From Strongylocentrotus purpuratus (lineage: Eukaryota > Echinodermata > Echinoidea > Camarodonta > Strongylocentrotidae), in the NCBI RefSeq assembly GCF_000002235.5, contig NW_022145613.1:5444447-5508446 (forward strand): a stretch of DNA of 64,000 nucleotides. The letters are read 5' to 3'. This document shows positions 14,801 through 26,600 of the stretch, in pieces. A model generated the notes under the pieces. It saw only the letters and a program-made list of their open reading frames with translations. It was not told the DNA's origin and made no database searches. How positions within the stretch are numbered: the stretch's first letter is position 1; each line of letters starts with the position of its first letter. The position numbers were made by a program, and so were the translations under genes.

Positions 14801-15263
14801 ATTTGTCTTTCTCTTGAATCAAAGTTGAACGTGAGGAATCAAACTCATACAAGATGTATAACCTCAAGACACAAAATGATTGCCATACCCTTGCCACCAT
14901 CCACTTACAATAATCTTGCTTCAAGCAATATTTTTACACCAATTTTTTTCAACACAACCTTTCAAGAGAATTACAGTAAACAGGATTCATACCCTGACAA
15001 GCAAGCAACAATATGTCAATAATGACATGCGCACCGGTAATTGAATATCCATGATTTTTTTCATGGTTAATCCATGATTTTTTTCATGGTTAATTTATAA
15101 ATAGGTATAAGAACAAGAGACCACCTACATGTACAGTATTTTGAAGATCCTCCTTTGCATTTTGCAAATCTGCAAAGAAATCAGATATAATGTTGGCTCT
15201 TTATTGAAAATTAACACTCTTTTGCATCATCTTCATCCAACAGTGCCAACACAATTGTCAATT
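11897..15263. other. Non-coding stretch, no gene recognised
   Basis: AT-rich sequence with TACATGTA-type words and a short tandem duplication at 15048-15094, where a 23-bp unit beginning ATCCATGATT occurs twice. I see no supportable exon, RNA gene or further element. Confidence 0.55.
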
Positions 15264-15368
15264 TTAAAAGACAAAATTAAAGGTGTCTAGGTCCCCTTCA
15301 TGTCTTTCATCATATTCAGTCATTTCTCTCACAGTTTTAAAGATGGAGTACATCATTTCCTCTATGAA
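15264..15368 (-). CDS. Candidate terminal exon, unknown product
   Basis: On the minus strand the sequence CTCCATCACTCAG forms a possible acceptor, followed by 34 codons and TAA. The peptide begins FIEEMMYSIFKTVREMTEYD and continues with an acidic/basic stretch (DERHEGDLD). Composition and codon use look protein-like, but I recognise no family. It starts in phase 0, which is the phase in which the candidate exon at 17601-17694 ends, so the two could be joined. It lies downstream of the signal-peptide exon at 19 kb on the same strand. All of this is inference from splice-site and composition cues only. Confidence 0.25.
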   Translation of the reverse strand, partial: FIEEMMYSIFKTVREMTEYDERHEGDLDTFNFVF

Positions 15369-16479
15369 CTGAGTGATGGAGACCCACCAGAGAGTTCGCC
15401 AACATCAGTCATTACAGGCCGCTATGCTTGACAAATTTGACCCTTTCTGTCCCCTATCGACAAAGCTGCCATTCATAACATTACTTTCCTGACTTTGCCT
15501 GTGAACTAGAAGTCATTGACCTTCCTCTTCAACTTTTTCAAACACTTCCACTGATCTTTAATTTCATACATAAGGAAATAATTTCATTGGCTATCCTGCC
15601 TAGCATGTAGCATGTTTACACTTTAAATCAATTAGCCAAAGCCAAATATTTACAAACATGTACTGGTAAAAATCAATTATATGATGTTTACTTTACAATT
15701 ATTAATGTGTGCATCTAAAAGGGATTATGGGACATGAGTAATATAGACATTAACATGAAATAAAACAATCATACAATCAATAGTGGTTTCTCTGCCTTTT
15801 GTAAATTTTGTTATTTGCATTGATACTGTTCCAATATGTGATTCTTTTTCAATCATTATGAGCATTGGGATGAGTAAGTTTCCCTAAATTTGGTTATAGT
15901 TTATGACTATGGTTTTGAAATTATTTTCACTTTTGTTATTGCACACATCCAAAGCATATTCTTCTACGTGTAGTTTAGACCACCCTGATTGCAATGTAAT
16001 CTCGGATCTATCAAATATCAACTATAATCATATAGAAAATGCCAACACTATACCCTTTCACATATTCTACGATATACACGTAACCTATTGTAAGTTAGTA
16101 ATATAACATGGTTGTCTGGTTGCTCGGTCATATTTCAGATTCAATCTACCGGTATGCTTAAAATTGATTTTGAAATGCATTCCTGTACATGTATTAACTG
16201 GAAATAATTGTAAACACAAAAAGGTTATCAGGGGCTTCCTCATAATTCCCCTTTTTGTTTATATTCAGAAACATAATAAAGAAATTCCAACATTTACAAG
16301 GAATATGTATTGTGACGGTACCAGCAAATATTCAACAGGACATATTTGTCCAACAGTATGATAATTAAAAGGACATTGTAATTCTTATTGAGTTACATAC
16401 ATACACTGTACATGTAGTTAAATACTGAATCATGTTCTGTGCCCTTGAGGATCACAAGGTTAACGTACTTGTACAGTAT

Positions 16480-16640
16480 GCAAGTGTTTCAGATCCCTGC
16501 CATAGCACCAAAGTCCTTTTGCAAGATATGAATCTAATATACATTTGCCACTCTCAACCCAGGTGAAGTACATGTTAATGGTTAATGGATGGAATGAAAT
16601 TCCTTGAATGACTCAATACCTTATTGTGGTATATGTTGTA
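16480..16640 (+). mobile_element. SINE fragment (tRNA-derived family 1)
   Basis: The piece starts in the B-box region (CAGATCCCTGCCATAG) and continues with the body ACATTTGCCACTCTCAACCC, AGGTGAAGTA and ATTCCTTGAATG. The same body follows the tRNA-like head at 47720 and occurs again at 52588, which identifies it as the same SINE family. The head is missing and the 3' end is diverged. Confidence 0.6.
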
Positions 16641-17339
16641 TCTCAGATTAACCCTGGGCAATTATTATGATACCTCGTATTTATATGCAGTAGTAGAGTA
16701 ACTGCAACATAGCTAGTAAATTTCCATTGCATAAAATTACCAAACTTGTACAGAGTAAGGGATAACCTTCCGATAACACACTACATGTGAATCTGTATGA
16801 ATGTAGGTGATCAGGTATGTGTAAGTCTCCATGTTGTTCATTCAAACACACCAAGCAATCCTTTTAACGGGGAAGGAAATTATTGTAAAGTTCAACAGAG
16901 TCAACTCAATTAAATCATGCACCTGACGTGCTTTCCAAGACATCCAACATCTTTCCAACATCTTGGAAACAGATCAAAAAGTTTTTGAGTACTGGATCAG
17001 CGCCAGATGACATGGCTGTGTCATGTGACCCCTGAGTTGCCAAGTTAACATCCAGAAGAGTACATACATGTATGTTCCCATCTTAGTTCTAACTTCTTAC
17101 ACATTTACATGTACAATCATTTCTTGCCTGACAAAATGGAAACCCTGGTGTACATGTATGTACATCATGTATTTGGTAGAAATATTGACCAATTTTACTA
17201 GTACTTTGCATCTCTCAGTACAAACCAATTGCCTCAGAAGTTGGATATATATATAAACGATGGAGAAGTTGAAGAAGAAATTTTATATGGAAAATCAAAA
17301 TACATGTATTTAATCAACTTCTTTTTAGCTTCTAATTTT

Positions 17340-17450
17340 TTGTTCAAACTACAACTTACATGTACATTAAGCTAAGTGACATAGCGCTTAGAGACTTCGG
17401 TGGTAAGCGCTTTATTAGCCCTGTTTTTTTAATTATTATTATTTTTGTTA
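17340..17450 (-). repeat. SINE/LINE tail remnant
   Basis: On the minus strand this reads as a short 3' tail with AAGCGCTTACC and TCTAAGCGCTATG, next to an A/T-rich (AAT)n run. The AAGCGCTTAGAG word also occurs near the 3' end of the SINE at 39004-39440. The boundaries are approximate. Confidence 0.35.
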
Positions 17451-17600
17451 TAGTGTCTGGTTGATCGAATCCTTGAACAAATTTGTTATGGTATATATAT
17501 ACCCTGACAAGGAAATACTTTTCCTTATAAAACTTTTGAAAATTTAAAAACAAACACCTACATGTAACCAACATGTAGGTCTACATGTACATGTACATAC

Positions 17601-17694
17601 AATGTAAGGGTCGAAGGGAAGTCTAAAACTTTCATACTTCACTTTTTCTTCCTCACAGTGCCAACATGCACTCTGTATATCTTTCAAGAACTTC
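17601..17694 (-). CDS. Candidate internal exon, unknown product
   Basis: A good acceptor (pyrimidine-rich, ending CAATTTTTACAG) is followed by 94 nt that can encode one split codon plus 31 residues. The peptide begins KFLKDIQSACWHCEEEKVKY and ends ESFRLPFDPYI before a GTATGT donor. The peptide looks real (aromatic, charged, two Cys) but I cannot name a family. Its entry phase needs two bases from the previous exon, whereas the signal-peptide exon at 18935 leaves one, so those two are not direct neighbours. Both could still belong to one gene with an exon between them, or the exon may be spurious. Confidence 0.3.
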
Positions 17695-17879
17695 CTGTAA
17701 AAATTGGATAAAAACATAATTTTTTCCTGGAATTCATTTGGGTTAACCCAGGGACAAACTAGCAGATTGATACTATCAGTAAATGATTGCCGTTTCCTTG
17801 GCAATATTTTCAAACGTGATATGGCCAGGAAACAGACAGCTAAAGGAAGTAAGGGTGATATTTAACCCTCCATTCTTTT

Positions 17880-17912
17880 TATCCCCATCTCCCTTTCTCT
17901 TTTGTTTCTCTC

Positions 17913-17952
<40 letters not shown>

Positions 17953-18057
17953 TATCTCTCTACAAGTAGCTCACTTTCTCTCTCCAACACACTGTAGAGT
18001 TGGCCATCTATTGCCCCAACTGATCCACTTTATCTCTCTCTCTCTCTCTCTCTCTCT
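17880..18057. repeat. (TC)n microsatellites
   Basis: Two pure TC runs (about 17916-17949 and 18033-18057) are joined by CT-rich sequence. The open frame over them is an artefact of the dinucleotide repeat. Confidence 0.9.
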
Positions 18058-18194
18058 TGATCTTTTTCTATGCAAAATACCAGCATCTCCTAACTATCTC
18101 CTTCTACCCAGATGAAATGTCTATCAAACTACTCTTTAATCTTCATCATTATCACTTGACATGTAAAAGTTGAGATGTCAAGCAAAATATATTA

Positions 18195-18500
18195 CAGTCA
18201 AACCTGCTTTAGTGACCACCTGCCTACAAGGACCACATTTTTTGTTTCCCTTGAATATGGTTTCGAAACCAAGTCAATGCGCTAGTGCCCTTTGGTAAGG
18301 TATTAATCCTCATTCCCCAGTTCCCTCAGAGAGGACCTTAATCCGTCGGTCTTCGGGTTGCTTACTAACAAGCATTTATTGCTTTCTTAGCTGTTAAGTA
18401 AAATAACCACCACTATCACTATCATTCAAAACATGTACTGAAGGAACCTGTCTACAAAGACCACTTTTTGTGTTTCCTTTGGACGGTCGCTGACATGGAC
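18195..18500. mobile_element. Second pogo/Tc1-like MITE, interrupted
   Basis: It begins TA-CAGTCAAACCTGC like the copy at 11705 and follows the same internal phrases up to CCCTTGAATATGGTTTC. It resumes at CATGTACTGAAGGAACC near 18431 and fades at a diverged right end. About 165 bp in the middle (18265-18430) is absent from the other copy and is described separately as an insertion. Confidence 0.7.
18265..18430 (+). mobile_element. SINE-like insertion inside the MITE
   Basis: The segment holds CCCTTTGGTAAGGTATTAAT, AGAGAGGACC and CCGTCGGTCTTCGGGTTGC, and ends with a short (CAC/TAT)-rich tail. It interrupts the MITE at 18195 relative to the intact copy at 11705. The words resemble bodies of echinoderm tRNA-derived SINEs as I remember them. 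No clear duplication could be read at the junctions, so the edges are approximate. Confidence 0.5.
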
Positions 18501-18934
18501 ATGCCTGTTGACTTATATATTAATTGGGCCCACCAAATTAAAGTAAATTCATCATTTCTATTGCTATCTTTCTTTCTAGAATTTTGTTTACATCCTTAGA
18601 CTTGGAGTCTGTAGAGCTGCGATGAGATATGGATTCACAGAACCACCAATGATATTATAACATCATTGATTATTTGAAATTTCATATAACAGTTTCGTTT
18701 TTGTTTTAGCCTAATTGATTAGTTAGGTTACGTATCATCAGTACCGTTGCTTTGCATCAATTTTTATGAGTAACTATCTGAAAAATAAATTAAATTATAC
18801 AAAATCATCATTTAAAACTCAAGCCTTTGCCTATAGGAGTAACACAGCACAACGAAGTTTTCTTCAATTAAGCGAAAGTGCCCTCTTGCCAACTCCCTTG
18901 AGATAAGTTAAGGAACTTTTCAAACAATATTTAC

Positions 18935-19031
18935 CTCGATCAGCGTTCAGAGCCACCGCCTCCCCCGATGCGATGGCGGGCCACGCGACCAGCATTAGCC
19001 CCAAAGCCGCAATCACCCTAACCGCATCCAT
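18935..19031 (-). CDS. First coding exon with signal peptide, gene unknown
   Basis: The exon encodes 32 codons plus one base before a GTAAAT donor at 18934-18933. The protein starts MDAVRVIAALGLMLVAWPAI and continues ASGEAVALNADR: a short basic n-region, a hydrophobic core at residues 6-17 and an AIA/ASG-type cleavage site, so it is a secreted or membrane protein entering the ER. The chosen ATG has a good context (AAAATGG). An in-frame ATG four codons upstream (MSRK, 19043) is weaker. The exon is GC-rich compared with its surroundings, as expected near a promoter, and an ETS-type site lies ~245 bp upstream. The rest of the gene must lie at lower coordinates; the mature protein is not identified. 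Confidence 0.6.
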
Positions 19032-19275
19032 TTTACGTGACATATTGCGATCGTCGGGAGCGACCTCCCAAACTCGAACAACAATTTTCACGCACTTCGG
19101 TGGAGATTTGTCCAGGTAAATCCTCCTCTAGTGATCCAGTATGTTGTAAAGTTTCTTCAAAGTTCTATAGAATGGAGAGTCAAGTTTTTGAAATTCCCTC
19201 AGATGTGAAAACGTATTGATCTGTTTCTTCCGATTTAAATGTGTCCTGCAGACGATCAATATACTACAAGAGCTG

Positions 19276-19283
19276 ACTTCCGG
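19276..19283 (-). promoter_or_regulatory. ETS-type site upstream of the signal-peptide exon
   Basis: CCGGAAGT on the minus strand lies ~245 bp before the chosen start codon, within a CpG-containing stretch (19020-19390). This fits a promoter for the minus-strand gene. No TATA box is evident. Confidence 0.35.
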
Positions 19284-19399
19284 AAAGCTCCATGTAGGTC
19301 TACGTCTCACATTTCGGGTAAAGTTCTCTGCGAAAGCGAGGGGAAAATCTGTACCGATAGTCTAGTCAACAAGCCGAATTGACGTCATTCTCCGCGGTG

Positions 19400-21628
19400 A
19401 ATGCAGCTGGTGTATGCCTTCAGTGCAATATATTTTGAAGCCATAAGACGTGGTGGTATCGGTTTATCCTTTCGACTATACAGCTATTTCAATGAAATAG
19501 CGTGCTGTTTAGTAAGACCAAGAGAAGCTTGTATAACTTCTGTTGAGATGGCGCTATGAAACTTTTAAGAGCGATTATCTGAGTTTGTTGTTTGAATGAT
19601 AAATATCCTACTATTCAAATCACCTCCATATTAAAGTCTAATAGTATTTCCTCTACCCGTTGATTCTATAGGCCTATAAGTTATATCTGAGACTTCATAC
19701 AATTATGTAGGCATATCATACTTGGAAACATGAAAGGGGAGAAACAACGTGAGAGGAACTTTGAAGGAAACCTCTCCCCAAAGAATAAGTGTAGATATTT
19801 TGAAAAATGAGATGTATTCCTGCCTTTTGATGCACAAAATTCCTTACGAAAAATGAACAAGAATATCTTCATCTATATATCTCATTTATCATGTGATGCA
19901 TTTTAGCATGACATGAGCGCAGCCATTTTCATTTTCTTAACATGCACAAAGCTTTATTTGAAAATATTTTAAAATCAATAACAAAACATTTACTTCAAAG
20001 AGGAAAACTCATAGCTGAGAAGACAGAAATTGAATTTGGTGAAAAATATGTAACAGGGAAATAATAATATTGTAACTAATTCATTTAAAAATACTAAACT
20101 ATAACAGTTGACAAATCTATTTCATTTATGAGAAACCTTCACCCTAGAAGAGCACCAACAGTATGCAATTTGCGTTCTGGCAATTTGTAGTATATATTAT
20201 ACAAGGGATAATAGCAGGTGAATAAAATGCTTCATCACAACAACATGGCGATACCCATGTCGTACCGATGAGAAACTTTATATTGTTTTTGCTGTATGTC
20301 TCTCTTATACCCTCTAGTGGGTAATCTTGTAAAATTATTAATGGGCAAGAATATAATAAATTTCTCAGAATAGGTAAAGTTATTTCTTGGAGTGAGGTTT
20401 CCTTTAAGATCGTTCGAACCAAAAAAAATGAGGAATTTGTGACTTCGATCATCAATGAGAGAAACTTGAATATTCTTGTTGAAATTTTGGTCATTATTAG
20501 CGTGACTACTTTTCATTTCGTTTTGTCCTAAAACTATAATCAAAATTTCATTAATTTTTTTAATTTTTTTTATAAAGCTTTAAGGCCCGTTTAAAGTTTT
20601 GGGAGCCCCAACAATTTAATGGCAAAATTTCACTTATATATTGTATCATAATGTTAAAGAGGATGTCATTTAAGACAAATTTCTGCAAGGATTTGCAAAA
20701 AAAATGTCGAATATTGATGAAGAATACACAATCTAGGTTTTCTGCGTACAACAAAATACCAAAATTATTTATTCTCTTATCAATTGTCTTCAAACACACT
20801 TGGTGGGAAATCTTTGCAGAAGTGTGTCTTAAAAATAATGACAACCTCCTTCACGTTATAAAAAAATTTAACTGAAATTTTGCCTCCCAACAATTTATAG
20901 AGGGGCTTTAATGATGGAACATTTCCTATTCATGAGTTTAAAGAAAATTACTAAATTTGAGAATCACATTTCGGGGATATTATATGTGATGTTGAATGGG
21001 ATGTGTGAAGATGCATAATCGTGGGGAGTGATATTACACCGTGAATATAATTAGAAGAGGCACTATGAGGAAAGGATAAAAGTTTCAAAAGATCTCCTCT
21101 TTGTCTTTCTTTCTGTCAGTCTGTCTGTCTGCATGGCTTTCTGTATTTTTTTTTTATCAACCTCCTGCCTATCATAAAATAGCATATTTTAGTAACTTGA
21201 CAGGATGGTATTTTATGAATATTTGGATTTTCACAACCGAAAGTTTTTTTATGGTGCAAAGAGGACAAAAATTGTGAAATTTCACCCTTTTTTCACTCCC
21301 TCGGGAGCCACGTCAGTGATCCCACGTCATGCTTGTTTCGGAGTTAATATCGAACTATTTAAGAGTGCTCTCTAAAAGGAAAAGAGTCTTTTTCACTAGA
21401 CTTTCACTCTCTTGAGTCGCATCAGTGATCACTCGTTTTTTGTTGTTGAGTAGTCAAAGAGATTGTAGCCTACACAGTTAAAGTATTCTTTCTTTAAAAG
21501 AACCCACTTAATGGTCGTTTAGGTAAATGAAAGAAACTTATCATAAATGGTAGATGAACATGTATAATGATGATGAGGTGACATTCAATAACACACTGAC
21601 AAGAAACCATTGGTTTCGTTCTTCGGTG
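19400..21628. other. Non-coding stretch, no gene recognised
   Basis: AT-rich intergenic-looking sequence. Both strands have open frames of 60-116 codons around 20144-20875, but they overlap each other, lack splice context and have lysine/phenylalanine-rich translations typical of AT-rich DNA. A (CTGT)n patch lies near 21115-21131. Confidence 0.5.
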
Positions 21629-22218
21629 TTAAAGGGAGAGCCCACCCTGATATTAAGTTAGTTCGGTATAGTGTAAGATATAATATTCGATTACAAATGG
21701 GAAATTCATCAATTGTTAAAGTTGTCATCAGTGAAACACAAGCTTGTAACATTGTGACGTATTTTGCGAGCTCCTCTCCAATTTGCTCTATACAGAAAAT
21801 TTCATAAACTCTCATTCCTTAGTTATTGATGACGGAATATATTTGTTTAATACAGGGTTGTGTATGAACATAATTTGCAAAAATTATATTTAAGGCGAAT
21901 GTATATGATTGAGAATTTTCTGAAGGGAAATTATAAATTGTTGAAATGTTTTAGTACAGGACAAATGGGAGGGGAGCTCATAAAATACGTCACAGAGTTG
22001 CTAATTTGTGTTCGATTGATTGCTCATTAAAAAATTCACAACTTTTTTTATTAACTTTCACTGACCTGTTTTTCTAAATTTGCTGCTTCTATTACCTTTA
22101 AACTAAACTTAGGTAAATTTGAAATAGGACAAGTTGTCAAGTAACAAAAAATGGAAAGGGTGGTCAAAATTTCAAAAGTCAGTTTGAGCAGGTCACATAT
22201 ATAGTTTTGAAAAGTATA
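21629..22218. repeat. TTAA-started repeat remnant
   Basis: It starts TTAAAGGGAGAGCCCACCCT, like the TTAAAGGG termini of MITEs elsewhere in the window. The part 21744-21895 (TTGTAACATTGTGACGTA, GCGAGCTCCTCT, GGGTTGTGTAT) is closely repeated at 25066-25210, just inside the left arm of the fold-back element. The right end was not located. Confidence 0.45.
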
Positions 22219-22226
22219 GAATATTC

Positions 22227-22399
22227 CAGTGGCGGATCCAAGGGGGGGGGGGCCGGGCGGGCTCACTACACCCCCTCCGCCCTTCCCCCGCTTATTCACC
22301 GGCTGGTTGTTTCGCCGCTAAATATTTTCTCACGAATTGGGCCCCCTCTTTGGCCCCCTCTTTGGCTCCCTCCCCTGCCGCCGGCTGGATCCGCCCCTG
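22227..22399. mobile_element. Small hAT-type MITE
   Basis: The element is 173 bp with inverted ends CAGTGGCGGATCCA and TGGATCCGCCCCTG. The flanking 8-mers GAATATTC (22219-22226) and GTATATTC (22400-22407) match at 7 of 8 positions. CAGTGGCGGA-type ends and 8-bp duplications are typical of hAT elements. The interior is G/C-rich and non-coding. Confidence 0.75.
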
Positions 22400-22407
22400 G
22401 TATATTC

Positions 22408-23397
22408 CTCTGTAGAATTCTTACAGAGAGTTCCAAAATTGTTAATATTTTAATATACTCGTCTTATCCGCTAGGAACGCCTCCCTATACAAATCAGGAC
22501 AGCTGGCATACACGCAGTAATGGGGGACACAATGGGAATGTTGTCCCCTCTCAAATCGAATGAGGCGGGGCAAAAAAAGAGATAGAGAATATGATAGACC
22601 CCTTCCACACTCTCCTCTCGCTCGATGGCCACTCAACGTCCCTTTAGCTTTCTCTCGCATAAAATATATCGATCTGGTAAGTCCGGTCCTCTTATGACAC
22701 CAGTGCGCCTTCCAGCCCAAAGGGTTGTGTTACTAAATTTAACAATGGACAGCTACATCACCATGGAAACGCTTGAAATTAAATTCCAAATGTAAATAAA
22801 AGTACTGAGAAGCCCGTCATATAATGATATGGACAACGATCCCAGGACTACGAATTCCTGACAATAATTTACTAAAAACTTCTTTTTTGTTAAATTACCA
22901 GTCGCGGGAGCACAATTTGCCAGTATCACTTGTTATGACCACAACATACACAAAAGATTAACATGCCCTGTGCCCACTTTCATTTTTAGATCCTAAAGGA
23001 ACCTGAAATTGTTATATCTAATTTATACAAATAAAAAAAATGTTTATTTCTCTTTCTCATGTTTGTCAGAGTTTTATTAGGAAATTAACACATGCATAAA
23101 ACGTGAGAACTTTCCTACTTTTGTATGTAAGTGGATTATTTTCTCGGAAAATTATGTGCCGTTTAGCAGAATCCTGTCCGACCCTATACTTTTAAGACCT
23201 AATCGATTACACTTGCGGCTTATCATGAATATCATCTACAAGGAGGTAGTCAACACAATTTATGAGGGGATTGTCTGGGATGATAGTCCAATGAGTAGCC
23301 GTCATATATAGAATTGTTGAAGTAATGTCAAACCGCTATTGTTCTATTTCGCGAAAGTTATTCTGAGAGTAGAGAGAGAGGAAATATTTGATCGTGG
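22408..23397. other. Non-coding spacer
   Basis: No gene or element is recognised between the small hAT MITE and the large AGTGCCCC element. Confidence 0.5.
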
Positions 23398-23439
23398 CAA
23401 GGTTGCAGAGGCGGCCCTCCGGGGGGGGGGGCAGAGGGG

Positions 23440-24535
23440 GCACAGTGCCCCCACTTTTTCAAGCACCCGAAAAGTGCCCCCTTTTACATAGGAAAAGTGC
23501 CCCTTTGACTTTGTAAGAAGTGCCCCTTTTAACATAGGAATAGTGCCCCTTTTAATTGTAAAAGTGCCCCTTCCCCTTTTCACCTCTGAAAAGTGCCCCT
23601 TTTCCTTCGACAAGTTCCCATTTCCCTTTGCAAAAAGTGTCCATTTTCCATTCTCATAAGTACCCTTCTTAATTTCTATAGTAAGTGCCCCTTTTTAGAT
23701 AAGAGAAGTTCGCTTTTTCACTTTTGATAAGTGCCCCCTTCACCTTTGATAATTACCCCAGTTAAATATGAGAGGTGCCTCTTTTACTGTGACAAGTGCC
23801 CCTTTTCCTTTGTAAGAATTGCCCTTCCCCTTTTAATGACTACTCTCATTCTAACTCGGAGAAGCGCACCTTATAATTATGTTCACATGTGCCCCTTTAC
23901 CTTTCTAATAAGTGCCCCGTTTCCTAATGAAAAGTGCCCCTTTTAAAAAAGAGTCACTTCTCATAAATTCCCCTTTTCATCTCTGGTAAACGACCCTTTT
24001 CAGGTACGAGAAGTAACTCCTTTTCACTTAAGATAAGTGCCCCCTTAACCTCCGATAAATGCCCCTTTAAAATCTGATCGGTGCCCATTTTCTTTCAACA
24101 AATGCACATTTTCCTTTATTATAAGTGCCCTTTTTCATTCACATAAGTGCCCCTTTTCATATCTGGACGGTGCTCAATTTCAGGTGCGATAATTGCCTCT
24201 GATAATTTCCCTTTTAATAAATATACATGCCCCATTTCCTTTCTATTACGGGACCTATCCCCTTTTCCTTTCCCCTTTTCATACATGCCCTTTTTACCTC
24301 TTATAAATGCCCCTATCAAAATCTGATGGGGGCCCCTTTTCCGTCGACAAATGCCCATTTCCTATTCTCACGACTGACTTTTTTCATCCCTGGTGAGTGC
24401 CTCTTTTTGAAGTTACCATTAAGAAGTGCCCCATTTTCACCTCTTATAATTACTCTTTATACTTTGACACATGCTCCTTTTCTTTTCTGATCAGTGTCCC
24501 CTTTTCCTCTCATCATTAAACGCGCCCCTAGTATC
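23440..24535 (+). repeat. AGTGCCCC(TTTT) degenerate array
   Basis: The word AGTGCCCC, usually followed by TTTT, recurs dozens of times at irregular spacing of roughly 13-35 bp with diverged bases between. It is neither a clean satellite nor coding; open frames across it are low-complexity artefacts. The same array in reverse orientation lies at 28080-28745. Confidence 0.9.
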
Positions 24536-25065
24536 ACGCGACAAAGAGCAATATCCCCCAAAGCTCGCTCGCTACGCTCGCTCGCATATATAATGACATA
24601 ATTATGTTGCTTATCAGAGGTCATTTCAGTCTTCCGTTATGAGAATGTGCTTATAACCCCATCAGGATTGTCACTTTTTCCGTATCAGGACAATTACCCC
24701 CTGGGCAATCACCCCCGGAAAATTACCCCCCGGAAAACTACCCCCAAGGACAATTACCCCCTGGAAATTTACCCCCCCGGAGAATTACCCCCCGAGGACA
24801 ATTACCCCCCAAGGACAATTACCCCCCCGGAAAATTACCCCCCGGAAAATTACCCCCCAAGGACAATTACCCCCCGGAGAATAACCCCCCGAGGACAACT
24901 ACCCCCGAGGACAATTACCCCCCCCCCCCAAGGACAATTACCCCCCGAGGACAACTACCCCCGAGGACAATTACCACCCGAGGACAACTACCCCCCGAGG
25001 ATAATTACCCCCCCCCCCCCCCCTCGAAACACCATTACCGCGGCCCGAAGACAATCACACCCAGG

Positions 25066-25215
25066 GAATTTGTAACACTGTGACGTATAATGCGAGCTCC
25101 TCTTCAAATTGCTATTTAGAGAAAATGTCATGAACTTTAATTTTCTTAGTTATTTATTACGGAATAGATTTGTTTCGTACAGGGGTTGTGTATAAATTAT
25201 ATTTATATTCGTAGC
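25066..25215 (+). repeat. Copy of the 21744-21895 segment
   Basis: TTTGTAACACTGTGACGTA, GCGAGCTCCTCTTC and GGGGTTGTGTATAAA match 21744-21895 with scattered differences over ~150 bp. It is the first non-array sequence inside the left arm of the fold-back element, so part of the centre is shared with a dispersed repeat. Confidence 0.65.
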
Positions 25216-26149
25216 TCACATTCAAAGCCCTCGTACCCATCTGCCAAATCTTTTTGCTTGACGTACATGTATCCTCCTACGAGGAGATTTCACCCACCCC
25301 TCTCGCTCTGTATCCATTCCACCTTTGTGAAGTTTGACTTAATATGCCACGTGTATTGAATCAAATTTAATTGCCAGAAGACGCATGTATCAAATCGAAT
25401 TCAATTGCCAGAAGCCCAGAAGACGCATGTATCAAATCAATGTACGGAATTTACAATTCTTAGAAATTTAACAATACATTGCGCGCAGATGAGTACGCGT
25501 TAATACAGCTAGTCTCCCCCAAAATGGCCCAACAAAGAAATTAGGACGTAAGATATCATTATTTATGCATCCTCTGTAACTTTTCTAATCAGCTGATCGT
25601 ATATTTGTCTTTGTATATATAATGGGCCCTCATCCATGATCTATTCCAAAATTAAGGTTCTCTTCATGTTTATAAATGTAATGTAATATATATATATTTC
25701 TGTTGTCATGGTGAACTAAAATATGTTTTCTTGTACTGTAATTTATTTTGAAATAAAAATTGCCTTCAAGTTAAATGTATGGTATGTACGGTGCCATATT
25801 AAAAGAAAATAAGTATCCGCACTTGGGTACATTCATCTCAATGATTTTGTAATTCCAGAGCAGCGTTTTTTCAACTGGGGTGCCGCAAGAGAATGTTAGT
25901 TACATGACAATTTTTTTTGGCAAACGTTGATTTTGTGAAAAACAAATATCAGAAACGGGTAGAGTATTTATTTTCATGAGAAAATAAAATGTAAACAAAT
26001 AATAAAATGTCTTTCTTCCTCGCTCGCTGACAATATTTTGCGAATATATATCTTTTATTTCGACATTACATTGTTACCAGGGTACCACACTCATCACAAT
26101 TATAAACATGATGAATCAAGGCAACGAGAGGCCCGAATATCCTCATATT

Positions 26150-26600
26150 CGTGTATCAAGGTCATGACCCGGCCCCCCCCCCCCCCCCCACTCAGTGTTA
26201 TTTAGGGTACGCATATGCTCGTACCCTTTTTTTGAAAGCACCCCCTATCTGAGGACTGCCAACATTTCCGAACCCCCCTTTCGCGGGCTTTTCGCGTGCT
26301 TTTCCTGCCTTGGAGACCCCCCTAAATCAGGAAAAATGCTCAATGTACCCCCCTAAATTCGGAATAATTTCTCAGGAGTCCAAAGAGATGAGAGAAAAAA
26401 AAAGAAAAACACCCCCTTTTTAAAGAAATCTCCGGGTGAAAAGTCAAATACACCCCTTTTTTTTACAATTCTCGGGCCGGACTTTGTCGCACGAAAAGTA
26501 CCCCTTTACCGGACATTTTGGCAACACGCATGCGGTCATTCCGACCTCTGAGCGGGGGGGCTGGGGGTCATGACCGAATATTTCACTTTATATTCGTGTA
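26150..26600. repeat. Poly-C and CCCCCT-rich stretch inside the fold-back centre
   Basis: A C-tract near 26171-26189 is followed by CACCCCCT / ACCCCCC words spaced 30-60 bp apart up to about 26520. They resemble decayed tandem units but are too irregular for a repeat unit to be defined. Confidence 0.4.

Noticed and set aside
20144-20875. Overlapping open frames on both strands
   Set aside because: Several overlap in different frames and strands with Lys/Phe/Asn-rich translations typical of AT-rich non-coding DNA.
22207-22563. 118-codon plus-strand open frame rich in Gly/Pro
   Set aside because: It starts in and mostly covers the small hAT MITE with its G/C-rich interior.
23440-24535. CRISPR-like array
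   Set aside because: The AGTGCCCC word is short, the spacing irregular and the repeats degenerate, and the window is clearly animal DNA with spliced genes.
24647-25075. 142-codon open frame on the plus strand
   Set aside because: It is a read-through of the GGACAATTACCCCC minisatellite; the P/N/Y repeat protein is an artefact of a unit length near a multiple of three.
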